Part shown: positions 11,891-20,600 of the stretch, piece by piece | Layout of the letters: every line of letters starts with the position of its first letter | How positions within the stretch are numbered: the stretch's first letter is position 1 | From: Pseudomonadota bacterium | GTDB lineage: Bacteria > Pseudomonadota > Alphaproteobacteria > Rhizobiales > Beijerinckiaceae | Length of the DNA stretch: 46,587 bases | Assembly (NCBI GenBank): GCA_023450615.1 | Contig: JAEXGT010000003.1 | Location: forward strand, 1 to 46,587 | Direction: 5' to 3' | Translations under genes and position numbers: made by a program | Notes under the pieces: model-generated | What the model was told of the DNA's origin: nothing | What the model saw: the letters and a program-made list of their open reading frames with translations, nothing else | Database searches by the model: none

Positions 11891-12169
11891 TTAGCGGCAG
11901 TAGATGTTGCCGTACATGTCCTGATAGGTGCCGTAAGGGCAGGCCGGGCCACGCGGAGCCGTGCTGGCGCCGACAATCGCGCCGCCTGCGCCGCCGATCG
12001 CTGCGCCGGCGAGAGCGCCGCCAGCCGTACCTGTTGCTGCGCCACCAATGGCAGCACCAGCCAGACCGCCAATTGCGGCGCCACCAACGGCACGCTCACC
12101 GGGTGTGTTGCAAGCGGCCATCGAGAGCGTGAGAGCACCTGCGGCAATCGCGGTAATGATCTTTTTCAT
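11891..12169 (-). CDS. Small glycine-zipper lipoprotein
   Basis: The 92-aa precursor has a lipoprotein signal (MKKIITAIAAGALTL, then MAAC with Cys20 as the probable lipidation site). It is followed by a Gly/Ala glycine-zipper region (residues about 29-68, repeated GGAAIGG, AGAAIGG-type units). A short polar tail with two Cys residues (CPYG and the terminal YCR) could form a disulfide. Such proteins are common, poorly defined envelope lipoproteins (OsmB or 17-kDa antigen-like). It has its own terminator at 11838-11867 and starts divergently from the lytic transglycosylase across a 297-nt gap. Confidence 0.8.
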   Translation of the reverse strand: MKKIITAIAAGALTLSMAACNTPGERAVGGAAIGGLAGAAIGGAATGTAGGALAGAAIGGAGGAIVGASTAPRGPACPYGTYQDMYGNIYCR

Positions 12170-12466
12170 GGAGGCTTCCCTGTATCTAGCGGGCTATAGG
12201 CTGCCCAGCTTAATCCTTAGCTTGACCTTACGCTGACGCCAACTCCCGACAAGGGAAAGAAGTTCCTCAATGATGAATGAGCTGTAGAAAAATTTTTTGT
12301 TAAGTTGTTGAGGCTATTTCCGCGTCGCTTCACCTAAGTTTTACAAAGACCAGTCGTCTAGCTTGAACATTGCCTGAACACAGTTTCGTCTTGCTAAGAC
12401 ACAACTTTGCCTTATTTGATCCCCACGCACCGCTCTTTCGCGGCCTGTGCCATTTGGAGTTTCAGT
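12170..12466. other. Divergent promoter region between lipoprotein and transglycosylase genes
   Basis: This 297-nt gap must hold promoters for both divergent genes. It is markedly AT-richer than its surroundings, with an A5T6 tract at 12288-12298. A near CtrA-like motif (TTAA-N7-CTTG) occurs at 12210-12224. I see no ORF with coding character and no confident -35/-10 pair. Confidence 0.4.
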
Positions 12467-13240
12467 ATGACTTGGCAGCATTTCTCGAGAACATTGGCGG
12501 TCGCGATTCTCGGCGTATCTGCACTTGCCTTTGCGTCACCTGCTCAGGCGGACAAAGTCATTTCTCCCGATGAGGCCGAGGCGCTCGTGCGCGCGCAGAT
12601 TGAGGAAACGAAGGCTGCGGCGGCTGCCATCGAGGAAGAAGAGGCGGCGATTCAGGCGGAGGAAGCTGCCGAGGCTGCAAAGGCAGCCAAGTCCGGAAAT
12701 AAGAGGGGCAAGGAAGCCGTAGAGGCGAAGGTTGTCCCTGCGGCCGCGAAGTCCAAGGATGAGGCTTCCCAGGAAGCAGCACAGGAGAGCGCGGCCGAGA
12801 AGACCGCCTCTCTCCCGGTGGAGCTGCCGGCGCGTTCCCGCTCGGCCCGCGCGGATGCGGCCAAGGCAGCTGCTCTCAAGCCTCTGATCGTTCGCTATGC
12901 TTCCGAAAACAATTTACCCTATGAACTGGCGGATGCGGTGGTTCGCATCGAAAGCCGCTACAACCCCGGTGCTCGCAACGGCCCCCATATCGGCCTGACG
13001 CAGATCAATTATCGCACGGCTCAATCCTTGGGCTACAAAGGCGATATTGCGGGCCTGATGGATGCGGAGACCAATCTGCGCTTCGGCCTGAAGTATCTCG
13101 CTCAAGCCTATAAACTCGCCGAAGGGGATACCTGCGGCACGATCCTGCGTTATCAATTCGGTCACCGCACCACTGCCATGACCAGCGCCTCACGGGCCTA
13201 TTGCGCAAAGGTAAAAGTGATCACGGCCTCCGCCGAATAA
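12467..13240 (+). CDS. Secreted lytic transglycosylase (SLT domain)
   Basis: This 257-aa protein cleaves glycan strands of peptidoglycan to 1,6-anhydromuropeptides. A Sec signal peptide spans residues 1-28 (cleavage after SPAQA). Residues about 38-115 are a low-complexity Ala/Glu/Lys-rich spacer, probably helical. The SLT domain covers about 125-257, with catalytic Glu162 in VVRIESRYNP, then GLTQINYRTAQSLGY and a C-terminal YLAQAY / RYQFGH segment. Two Cys residues (DTCGT, AYCAK) could form a disulfide. I chose the ATG at 12467 because TGGAG lies about 8 nt upstream and the signal peptide starts there. The in-frame upstream ATG at 12407 would spoil it. It fits functionally with the nearby amidase and dcw genes. 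Confidence 0.88.
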   Translation: MTWQHFSRTLAVAILGVSALAFASPAQADKVISPDEAEALVRAQIEETKAAAAAIEEEEAAIQAEEAAEAAKAAKSGNKRGKEAVEAKVVPAAAKSKDEASQEAAQESAAEKTASLPVELPARSRSARADAAKAAALKPLIVRYASENNLPYELADAVVRIESRYNPGARNGPHIGLTQINYRTAQSLGYKGDIAGLMDAETNLRFGLKYLAQAYKLAEGDTCGTILRYQFGHRTTAMTSASRAYCAKVKVITASAE

Positions 13241-13285
13241 CCTTCGGCCTTGACGCAGGCCCGTCTTTCGCACCACATCCCAGCC

Positions 13286-13675
<390 letters not shown>

Positions 13676-13804
13676 CCCTTCTTTTCCACAGGCCTAAAAC
13701 TGCGGCAAAGCGGACCAAAGCGTTGGTCTGCTTACGATTCATTAACCACAAATGCGTCTCATGGGGATTGCGTGCTGCAAGGCTTGCGCCCTAACCCCGT
13801 TCCG

Positions 13805-13844
13805 TTGACGCCCATAGTATCCCATGTTATCCCAAATCATCCCG
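13805..13844 (+). promoter_or_regulatory. Probable mra promoter with MraZ operator repeats
   Basis: A TTGACG -35 element (13805-13810) is followed after 17 nt by a weak -10 (TATCCC, 13828-13833). Overlapping it are four boxes with exact 10-bp periodicity. On the + strand these are GCCCA, TCCCA, TCCCA and TCCCG (13810, 13820, 13830, 13840). On the minus strand they read CGGGA-N5-TGGGA-N5-TGGGA-N5-TGGGC. This matches the known MraZ target of TGGGN direct repeats spaced by 5 nt. Repression of the dcw promoter by its first product is the expected effect. The rest of the 13676-13989 gap is a leader of about 150 nt before mraZ in which I see no other gene. Confidence 0.8.
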
Positions 13845-13989
13845 TCGACGGTGCCTTCCGAAGGGGACGCCAAGCGCTTCAAAGGCGCTGACATCCCCCT
13901 TCAGGCAGTAGCGTTTTCACCGGCTGCGGGTGGCAGGCCTTTCAGGTCTGCCGGGGGGCTGACAATCGGGAGCTTGCGAGCCGCGGCCA

Positions 13990-14487
13990 ATGAACCGCTT
14001 CGTGTCCAATTTCACCAACAAGTTGGATTCGAAGGGTCGCGTTTCGATCCCCGCATCCTTCAGGGCCGTATTGGCCAGGGATGGATTCGAGGGTCTCTAC
14101 GTTCACCCCGCGCTCGATGCGCAGGCGTTGGACGCAGGTGGCAACATGCTTCTGAACGAGATCGATGCGTTCTTGTCGACGCTGTCGCCCTATTCGGACG
14201 AACGGGATCAGCTGTCGACCGCGTTGTTCGGGACCAGCGAAATTCTGAAAGTCGATCCGGAGGGGCGTGTCATCCTGACGGAGTCAGTAAAAGTACATGC
14301 CGGGATTGGCGATGCGGTGACGTTCGTCGGACTCGGTCACAAGTTCCAGATTTGGGAGCCGGAACGTTTCCGTGCGCACTTGGAGGAGGCGCGTACGAAG
14401 GTCAGGGACCTGAAGAAATCTCTTGGAAACCGAATTGTGGAGCAACGTATGGCGCAGAACACCTCACCAGGAGTGCGGGAGCAATGA
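13990..14487 (+). CDS. mraZ: Transcriptional regulator MraZ
   Basis: MraZ is the DNA-binding first gene product of the dcw cluster and represses that cluster's promoter. Two SpoVT-AbrB-like half-domains are visible: residues about 5-50 (FTNKLDSKGRVSIPASFR) and about 80-125 (EILKVDPEGRVILTESV), each with the D-x-K/E-GR core. The length of 165 aa is slightly above the 152 of E. coli owing to a C-terminal tail. The ATG at 13990 begins with the conserved MNRFVSNFTN. Its last codons overlap the rsmH start. Its probable operator lies at 13810-13844. Confidence 0.95.
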   Translation: MNRFVSNFTNKLDSKGRVSIPASFRAVLARDGFEGLYVHPALDAQALDAGGNMLLNEIDAFLSTLSPYSDERDQLSTALFGTSEILKVDPEGRVILTESVKVHAGIGDAVTFVGLGHKFQIWEPERFRAHLEEARTKVRDLKKSLGNRIVEQRMAQNTSPGVREQ

Positions 14488-15533
14488 TGGGACGCGGCGA
14501 CGGCCCAGGAGCCGGAGCCGCTGGCGGACCGACCCGTCACGTTCCCGTGCTCCTGGCAGAGGTGTGCGATGCGCTCGATGTGAAGCGCGGTGGCCTCTTC
14601 ATCGATGGCACATTCGGTGCGGGCGGATACACGCGCGCTATTCTCGATGCCCATCCTCAGAACAAGGTGATAGCCATCGACCGCGATCCCGATGCGATCG
14701 CGGGCGGCGCGTCTCTCACTGCGAAATTCAAGAAACGATTGATGCTTATGCCCGGACGCTTCGGCGATCTCGACGTGCTCGCGCGCGAGCAGGGTTTCGA
14801 GAGCGTTGACGGCGTCGTTCTCGACATCGGCGTTTCGTCCATGCAGCTCGATCAGGCCGAGCGCGGCTTCTCATTTCGCAATGACGGGCCGCTCGACATG
14901 CGGATGGAGCAGGACGGCCCCAGTGCTGCCGACCTCATCAATGAATCGTCCGAGGCAGAACTCGCCGACATTTTCTATCATTTCGGCGAAGAGCGCCGCG
15001 CTCGTGCGGTGGCTCGCGCCGTCATTGAAGCGCGCCGTCGCGAGCCGTTCCAGACCACGCGTCAGCTTGCCGATCTCGTCGCATCGCTGATCCGGCAGGA
15101 GCCAGGCGGCATCCACCCCGCGACGCGCGTGTTTCAGGGGCTGCGCATCGCCGTCAACGATGAGCTGGGCGAGTTGGTGCGCGCGCTGCACGCGGCAGAG
15201 CGTATCCTGAAGCCCGGTGGGCGCCTCGTGGTCGTGACGTTCCACTCGCTTGAAGACCGCATCGTGAAGCAGTTTTTTGCCGCCCGCACCGGACGCACGC
15301 CGAGCGGCTCGCGCCATATGCCGACGCTGGCGGCACCCGAGCCGACATTCGACGCGGTAACCAGAGGGCCCATCGGTCCGAGCGAGCAGGAAATGGCGCG
15401 TAACCCGCGCGCACGTTCGGCCAAGTTGCGCGCCGGAGCGCGCACGAGCGAGCCGCCGCAGGAACCGCTCAGCGCCATTACCATGTTGGCTGAACTGCCG
15501 CAGACAGCGGAGAAAAGGGGAGGGCGCCGATGA
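14484..15533 (+). CDS. rsmH: 16S rRNA (cytosine-1402-N4)-methyltransferase RsmH (MraW)
   Basis: RsmH uses SAM to methylate N4 of C1402 in the 16S rRNA decoding centre. The 349-aa protein (E. coli 313) shows RHVPVLLAEV at the N-terminus, the SAM motif DGTFGAGGYT at 41-50, AIDRDPDA, DIGVSSMQLDQAERGFSF, RMEQ, and the C-terminal VVTFHSLEDRIVKQFF. I placed the start at the ATGATG at 14484/14487, overlapping the mraZ stop. The open frame runs back to 13824 but that part lies antiphase over mraZ and is not coding. A C-terminal tail rich in Ala, Arg and Pro follows the catalytic domain. It overlaps ftsL by ATGA. Confidence 0.95.
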   Translation: MMGRGDGPGAGAAGGPTRHVPVLLAEVCDALDVKRGGLFIDGTFGAGGYTRAILDAHPQNKVIAIDRDPDAIAGGASLTAKFKKRLMLMPGRFGDLDVLAREQGFESVDGVVLDIGVSSMQLDQAERGFSFRNDGPLDMRMEQDGPSAADLINESSEAELADIFYHFGEERRARAVARAVIEARRREPFQTTRQLADLVASLIRQEPGGIHPATRVFQGLRIAVNDELGELVRALHAAERILKPGGRLVVVTFHSLEDRIVKQFFAARTGRTPSGSRHMPTLAAPEPTFDAVTRGPIGPSEQEMARNPRARSAKLRAGARTSEPPQEPLSAITMLAELPQTAEKRGGRR

Positions 15534-15925
15534 GCAAGCTGCTCCATATCGTTGCGATCTCTGCTCTCATCTCGTCTGCGGGTTACGCCTATTCGGTCAA
15601 GTACGATACGCTCTATTATTCCGAGCAGGTGGCGAAGCTGAAAACGAAAGTGCAGCGCGAGCGCGAGGCCATCGCCGTGCTGCAGGCCGAGTGGCAATAT
15701 CTCGATCGCCCCGATCGTTTGCAGGCTGCCGCCGATCAGCATCTCGATCTGCAAGCCCTCAAAATTCAGCAATTGGCACGCCTGTCTGATCTTCCAAACC
15801 GTCCTGACCGCGGGGACGAGATCGGGCTCAAGCTCCAGGCGCTCGGCCTGCTCGAGCCGACGGCGACGCCTCGCGACAAGAGTAACGAAGCCCGCACCCC
15901 ATCGACTCAAACACCGAGACGGTAA
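15530..15925 (+). CDS. ftsL: Cell division protein FtsL
   Basis: This is a small bitopic divisome protein (131 aa) that in other bacteria acts with FtsQ and FtsB to control FtsWI. An N-terminal transmembrane segment (residues about 4-22) is followed by a periplasmic coiled coil (about 30-60, VAKLKTKVQREREAIAVLQAEW) and the FtsL-type YLDRPDRLQAAA motif. The C-terminal tail is polar. The start at 15530 overlaps the rsmH stop (ATGA), and ftsI follows after 5 nt. Identity rests on position, topology and the YLDRPDRL motif, since FtsL proteins diverge strongly. Confidence 0.9.
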   Translation: MSKLLHIVAISALISSAGYAYSVKYDTLYYSEQVAKLKTKVQREREAIAVLQAEWQYLDRPDRLQAAADQHLDLQALKIQQLARLSDLPNRPDRGDEIGLKLQALGLLEPTATPRDKSNEARTPSTQTPRR

Positions 15926-15930
15926 TTCCC

Positions 15931-17697
15931 GTGTTGCATGCGCCTCAACCCGAACTGAAGGCCAAGAGCCAATCGCCCAAGAGAGGTGTTCTCTTCCATG
16001 CGCGCGAACTGTTCCGGTTGCGCCTGGATAAGAGCACGTCCCGCGTGGGCCTCGCCGCCATCTGCTTCATCGGTCTGTTCGGCGTCATTGGCGGCCGTCT
16101 CGTGCAGCTCGCGGTTACGAGTGAAACCACCAGCGAGGTGCGCCGTGCGGCATCTTCCGAGATTTCCGCAGCCCGTCCCGATATCGTGGACCGCAATGGC
16201 GAGATCCTCGCAACCGACGTGAAAATGGTGTCGGTTTTCGCCGAGCCTCGCAACATCATCGATAAGGACGAAGCTGTCGAACTGCTCACCGCAGTCCTGC
16301 CCGACCTCGACGCCACGGAGCTGCGCAACAAGCTCGGCACCAAGAAAGGCTTCGTCTGGGTCAAGCGTGAGATCACCCCGCGCCAGCAGGCCGAGGTGCA
16401 CCGCCTCGGCATTCCCGGCGTCGGCTTCCTGCCCGAGAACAAGCGCGTCTATCCTAATGCGGAGGCCGCCGCGCATGTGCTGGGCTTCGCCAACGTGGAC
16501 AATGTCGGCATCGCCGGTATCGAGAAATACATCGATAGCATGGGCTTGCAGGACCTCAATGGCGCGGGTTTCAACATCTCTGCCGCCGATCTGAAGCCTA
16601 TCCAGCTCTCGCTCGATCTGCGCGTGCAGCATGCCCTGCGCGACGAGCTGGCGAAGGGCATGGCGAAGTTCAAGGCCAAGGCCACCGCCGGCGCAATCCT
16701 GGATGTGAATACAGGCGAGATCATCGCGCTTGTGTCGCTGCCGGATTATGATCCCAACAACCCGGTCGACGCGCTCGACAAGGATCGGATCAACCGCATC
16801 AATGTCGGCGTGTTCGAGATGGGCTCGACCTTCAAGGCCCTTACGGTCGCGATGGCGCTCGATTCCGGCAAGTACAACATCAACTCGACCTTCGATGCGC
16901 GCTCCGGCTTGCGCTATGGACGCTTTACCATCGGCGATTATCACCCGACGCGGCGAATTCTCACTACGCCGGAAGTCTTTGTTCATTCGTCGAACATCGG
17001 TACGGCGCGCATGGCGCTCGGCATCGGCGTCGAGGGCCATAAGGCTTTCCTGCGCAAGATGGGCCAACTCTCTCGTCTTGAGACAGAACTGCCCGAGAGC
17101 GCCTTGCCGATCATTCCGCCACGCTGGGGTGAACTCAACACCATGACCATCGCCTTCGGTCACGGCCTTGCGGTTGCCCCGCTTCAGGCGCTTCAGGCGG
17201 TCGGTGCGCTGGTCAATGGAGGCATGCTGATCCCTCCGACATTCCTGAAGCGTGACGAGGCCGAGGCCCGCAAACATGCCCTGCAGGTGCTCAAGCCCGA
17301 GACGAGCGAGGCCATGCGCTATGTGATGCGCCTCAATGCCTCTGCCCCGGAAGGCTCTGCGAGTTCGGCTGCCATCGCGGGCTTCTTCGTCGGCGGCAAG
17401 ACCGGCACCGCGGAAAAGGTCATCAATGGCCGCTACGCGAAGAACAAGAACTTCACCACGTTCACCGCTGTCGTTCCCGCCGATAAGCCGAAATACGTAT
17501 TTCTGACCATTATGGACGAGCCGCAGGCTGTCGAGGGCACCTATGGCTTCTCGACGGCCGGCTGGAACGCAGGACCCATAACGGGCAACGTGATCGAACG
17601 CGTTGCGCCGCTTCTCGGGATTCCGCCGCGGTTCGAGCCGCCGGTGCAACCTTTCCCACTCATGTCGCGCCTCGGTGCATGGGGCACCCACCGATGA
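15931..17697 (+). CDS. ftsI: Septal peptidoglycan transpeptidase FtsI (PBP3)
   Basis: FtsI is a class B PBP that cross-links septal peptidoglycan with FtsW. At 588 aa (E. coli 588) it has a cytoplasmic N-terminus, one transmembrane anchor (about 37-60), a PBP-dimer/pedestal region (about 75-240) and a transpeptidase domain. The domain has nucleophile Ser299 in the SxxK motif (STFK), SSN at 353-355 and KTGT starting at Lys490. The GTG start at 15931 follows ftsL by 5 nt, and no in-frame ATG lies nearby. Its stop overlaps the murE start by ATGA. All three active-site motifs are intact. Confidence 0.96.
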   Translation: MLHAPQPELKAKSQSPKRGVLFHARELFRLRLDKSTSRVGLAAICFIGLFGVIGGRLVQLAVTSETTSEVRRAASSEISAARPDIVDRNGEILATDVKMVSVFAEPRNIIDKDEAVELLTAVLPDLDATELRNKLGTKKGFVWVKREITPRQQAEVHRLGIPGVGFLPENKRVYPNAEAAAHVLGFANVDNVGIAGIEKYIDSMGLQDLNGAGFNISAADLKPIQLSLDLRVQHALRDELAKGMAKFKAKATAGAILDVNTGEIIALVSLPDYDPNNPVDALDKDRINRINVGVFEMGSTFKALTVAMALDSGKYNINSTFDARSGLRYGRFTIGDYHPTRRILTTPEVFVHSSNIGTARMALGIGVEGHKAFLRKMGQLSRLETELPESALPIIPPRWGELNTMTIAFGHGLAVAPLQALQAVGALVNGGMLIPPTFLKRDEAEARKHALQVLKPETSEAMRYVMRLNASAPEGSASSAAIAGFFVGGKTGTAEKVINGRYAKNKNFTTFTAVVPADKPKYVFLTIMDEPQAVEGTYGFSTAGWNAGPITGNVIERVAPLLGIPPRFEPPVQPFPLMSRLGAWGTHR

Positions 17698-19166
17698 CAA
17701 ACACCATTCGATTGAGCGATCTGCTTCCGGAGGCCGAAGGTCTTCCGGAAGCGTCTTTGTCCATATCCGGCATCGCATCCGACAGCCGAAAGGTAGGGCA
17801 GGGCAGTGCATTCTTCGCAGTGCCTGGCACGAAGGTGGATGGCATGAGCTTCGTGCCGCAAGCCGTTGCATCCGGAGCGGCTGCCATCGTCGCGGAAGTT
17901 GCGCGTCCTGCCGATCTGCCTGCCAATGTGGCTTATGTGCGCGTGAGCGATGTGCGCAAAGCTCTCTCCCAGGCGGCATCCCGTTTCTTTCCGCAGCAGC
18001 CCGAAAAGGTGGTTGCCGTCACGGGCACGAGCGGCAAAAGCTCGGTTGCCGATTTCACGCGCCAGCTCTTCGCGGCTCTCGGCTACAAATCCGCAAGTCT
18101 CGGTACGCTCGGCGTGATCACGTCGGATGGCACAGCTTATGGCTCGCTCACGACGCCTGATCCGATCTCCCTGCATCAGACGCTCGACAGGCTCACAAAG
18201 GACGGCGTTGCGCGCCTTGCCATGGAGGCCTCATCCCACGGCATCGATCAGCGGCGTCTTGATGGCGTCCGGCTTCAGGCCGCAGGTTTCACCAATCTCG
18301 GCCGCGATCATCTCGACTATCACAACACCACTGAGGCGTACGCAGCGGCGAAGCTGCGCCTGTTCGACACGCTTCTGCCCTCCGAGGCACCCGCGATCAT
18401 CAATGCCGACGGTCCTTATGCGGACGTCTTCCAACAGGGAGTGAGCAGGCGCGGCCTGACGATGTACACGACAGGCAGCAGGGGCGAAACGCTGCGCCTC
18501 GTCGAAGCGCGTTCAGAGGGTTTCAAGCAGGCTTTGACCATCGAGGCATTCGGCAAACGGTTCGAGACGACGCTTCCGCTTCTCGGCGCTTTCCAGGTCG
18601 AGAATGCGCTGGTTGCTGCCGGACTGGTTCTTGCCGTCGAGGGCGAGGGCGAGGGCAGGGCGGCTGACGTGTTTGAGGGCTTCAAGACGCTAAAAGGTGT
18701 CTCGGGACGCCTCGAGCAGGTGGGCGAAGTCGACGGCGCGATCTGCATTGTCGATTATGCACATAAGCCGGATGCACTGGCGCATGTGCTCGATGCGCTG
18801 CGTCCCTTCACCAAGGGGCGTCTCGTCTGCGTCGTTGGATGCGGCGGCGATCGTGACAAGGGCAAGCGCCCGCTCATGGGCCGCATCGCCCACGATAAGG
18901 CGGATATTGTTATCGTCACGGACGATAACCCTCGCTCGGAAGACCCCGCCGCGATCCGCGCAGAGGTGCTCAAGGGCGCGCCTGGGGCCCGCGAAATAGG
19001 CGACCGTGCGCTCGCCATCCACACCGCTGTAAAAGAGCTTCAGCCGGGCGATATTCTGGTCGTGGCGGGTAAAGGTCATGAAACGGGCCAAATCATCGGC
19101 GACCGAACCCTGCCATTCTCGGATCACGATGAGGTCCGCGCGGCCATTGCGGAGAGGCAGGGATGA
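17694..19166 (+). CDS. murE: UDP-MurNAc-tripeptide synthetase (meso-DAP adding)
   Basis: This cytosolic Mur ligase adds meso-diaminopimelate to UDP-MurNAc-L-Ala-D-Glu with ATP. The 490-aa protein has the N-terminal UDP-binding domain, the ATP loop GTSGKSS at 111-117 (a variant of the usual GTNGKTT) and the DAP-specifying DNPR motif at 411-414, followed by the GKGHE segment near the C-terminus. The start at 17694 uses the ATGA overlap with ftsI in preference to an in-frame ATG at 17679 inside ftsI. It overlaps murF by ATGA. Confidence 0.95.
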   Translation: MTNTIRLSDLLPEAEGLPEASLSISGIASDSRKVGQGSAFFAVPGTKVDGMSFVPQAVASGAAAIVAEVARPADLPANVAYVRVSDVRKALSQAASRFFPQQPEKVVAVTGTSGKSSVADFTRQLFAALGYKSASLGTLGVITSDGTAYGSLTTPDPISLHQTLDRLTKDGVARLAMEASSHGIDQRRLDGVRLQAAGFTNLGRDHLDYHNTTEAYAAAKLRLFDTLLPSEAPAIINADGPYADVFQQGVSRRGLTMYTTGSRGETLRLVEARSEGFKQALTIEAFGKRFETTLPLLGAFQVENALVAAGLVLAVEGEGEGRAADVFEGFKTLKGVSGRLEQVGEVDGAICIVDYAHKPDALAHVLDALRPFTKGRLVCVVGCGGDRDKGKRPLMGRIAHDKADIVIVTDDNPRSEDPAAIRAEVLKGAPGAREIGDRALAIHTAVKELQPGDILVVAGKGHETGQIIGDRTLPFSDHDEVRAAIAERQG

Positions 19167-20593
19167 ATTCGCCCCTATGGACTATGGATGAGATCGTAGC
19201 TGCGACCGGCGCGCGCATCGGCGCTGGCGTTGCGCAGGCGACCGGGGCATCCATCGATACGCGTACGATCGAACCCGGCGATCTCTATTTCGCCATCAAG
19301 GGCGACGTGCATGACGGGCATGATTTCGTTTCGGCCGCCCTGGAGAAGGGCGCATCGGGTGCCGTCGTCTCCGAGGAAAAAGCTCCTGCTTATGCTGCCG
19401 ACAAGCTCATCGTGGTTCCAGATGTGCTTGAAGCCATGCGCCAATTAGGCATTGCCGCGCGCGGACGCACGAGCGCAAAGGTTGTTGCCATCACCGGTTC
19501 CGTGGGCAAGACGGGCACGAAGGAAGCTATGCGCCTTGCGCTCTCGCGCCAAGGCGCGACGCACGCATCGGTGGCTTCTTACAACAATCATTGGGGCGTT
19601 CCGCTCACGCTCTCTCGCATGCCGCGCGAAACTGAGTTCGGCGTGTTCGAAATCGGCATGAACCATGCCCATGAGATATTGCCTCTGACCGCCATGGTGC
19701 GTCCGCATGTGGCCGTGATCACCACCATCGAGCCGGTGCATATCGAATTTTTCCCGTCGCTTTGGGGTATTGCCGATGCGAAGGGCGAGATCTTCTCAGG
19801 GCTCGAGCCCGGCGGCACGGCGGTGATCAACCGCGACAGCCCTTATTTCGAGCGTATGAAGGCTCACGCGCTCGCCTCCAATGCCGGGCGTGTCATCTCG
19901 TTCGGTGAGCATGAGGGCGCGGACATTCGCGCCGAGCGGATCATCGTCAAGCCCGATCAATCCATCGTCGAGGCTCGCGTCTTCGGGCAGCTTATCACCT
20001 ACCGGATCGGCACGGCGGGGCGGCACATCGCGCTCAATTCCTTGAGCGTTCTTGCAGCCTGTCACGCTCTCGGTGCCGATCTCGCGCTGGTGGCTCTCAC
20101 TTTCGCCGACCTGAAGCCTCCCGTTGGCCGTGGCGAGCGGACGATGCTTAGCCTAGGCGATGAAGAAGCGCTTCTCATCGATGAGAGCTATAATGCAAAT
20201 CCCGCCTCGATGCGGGCGGCGCTTGCCAATCTGGGCGCTGTTGAGCTGCGCCGTCAGGCCCGGCGCATCGCCGTGCTGGGCGACATGAAGGAATTGGGCG
20301 AAAAGGGGCCGGGGCTCCACGAGGAGCTTGCCGAGGCGATCGAAGCCAACTCAATCGATTTCGTCTTTGCCGCCGGCCCTCTGATGCAGAACCTGGTGGA
20401 TCGTCTGCCGAAGGCGAAGGTGGCGCTGCATGCTCCGACCTCCGCCGAGCTCGCCGATGCGGTCTGTTCCGCGCTTCGGCCCGGCGATGCCGTGATGGTC
20501 AAGGGATCGCTCAGCATGAAGATGGCTTTGATCGTCAAGGCTCTGAAAGAACGTTACGGCGCGAGCCAAGCGATGCACGCGCTCAAAGGATAA
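19163..20593 (+). CDS. murF: UDP-MurNAc-tripeptide:D-Ala-D-Ala ligase
   Basis: MurF finishes the cytosolic precursor UDP-MurNAc-pentapeptide by adding D-Ala-D-Ala. At 476 aa (E. coli 452) it shows the ATP loop TGSVGKTGTKE, the central-domain FEIGMNHAHEI motif and the C-terminal DESYNANPASMRAAL and GDMKELG motifs. The ATG at 19163 overlaps murE (ATGA). mraY follows 7 nt after the stop, so the next enzyme in the pathway is made alongside. Confidence 0.96.
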   Translation: MNSPLWTMDEIVAATGARIGAGVAQATGASIDTRTIEPGDLYFAIKGDVHDGHDFVSAALEKGASGAVVSEEKAPAYAADKLIVVPDVLEAMRQLGIAARGRTSAKVVAITGSVGKTGTKEAMRLALSRQGATHASVASYNNHWGVPLTLSRMPRETEFGVFEIGMNHAHEILPLTAMVRPHVAVITTIEPVHIEFFPSLWGIADAKGEIFSGLEPGGTAVINRDSPYFERMKAHALASNAGRVISFGEHEGADIRAERIIVKPDQSIVEARVFGQLITYRIGTAGRHIALNSLSVLAACHALGADLALVALTFADLKPPVGRGERTMLSLGDEEALLIDESYNANPASMRAALANLGAVELRRQARRIAVLGDMKELGEKGPGLHEELAEAIEANSIDFVFAAGPLMQNLVDRLPKAKVALHAPTSAELADAVCSALRPGDAVMVKGSLSMKMALIVKALKERYGASQAMHALKG

Positions 20594-20600
20594 GAGTACC

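Noticed and set aside
13824..14483. N-terminal extension of the rsmH reading frame upstream of 14484
   Set aside because: It runs out of phase over mraZ and has no resemblance to RsmH. The family start is at the overlap with mraZ.
15907..17979. Long minus-strand frame opposite ftsI and the start of murE
   Set aside because: Antisense shadow of two certain genes on the plus strand. No domain can be recognised.
17694..19166. Possible loss of ATP-loop function in MurE because the loop reads GTSGKSS
   Set aside because: The Gly-Lys-Ser core needed for ATP binding is intact, and variants of the flanking residues occur in the family. Nothing else suggests a defect.
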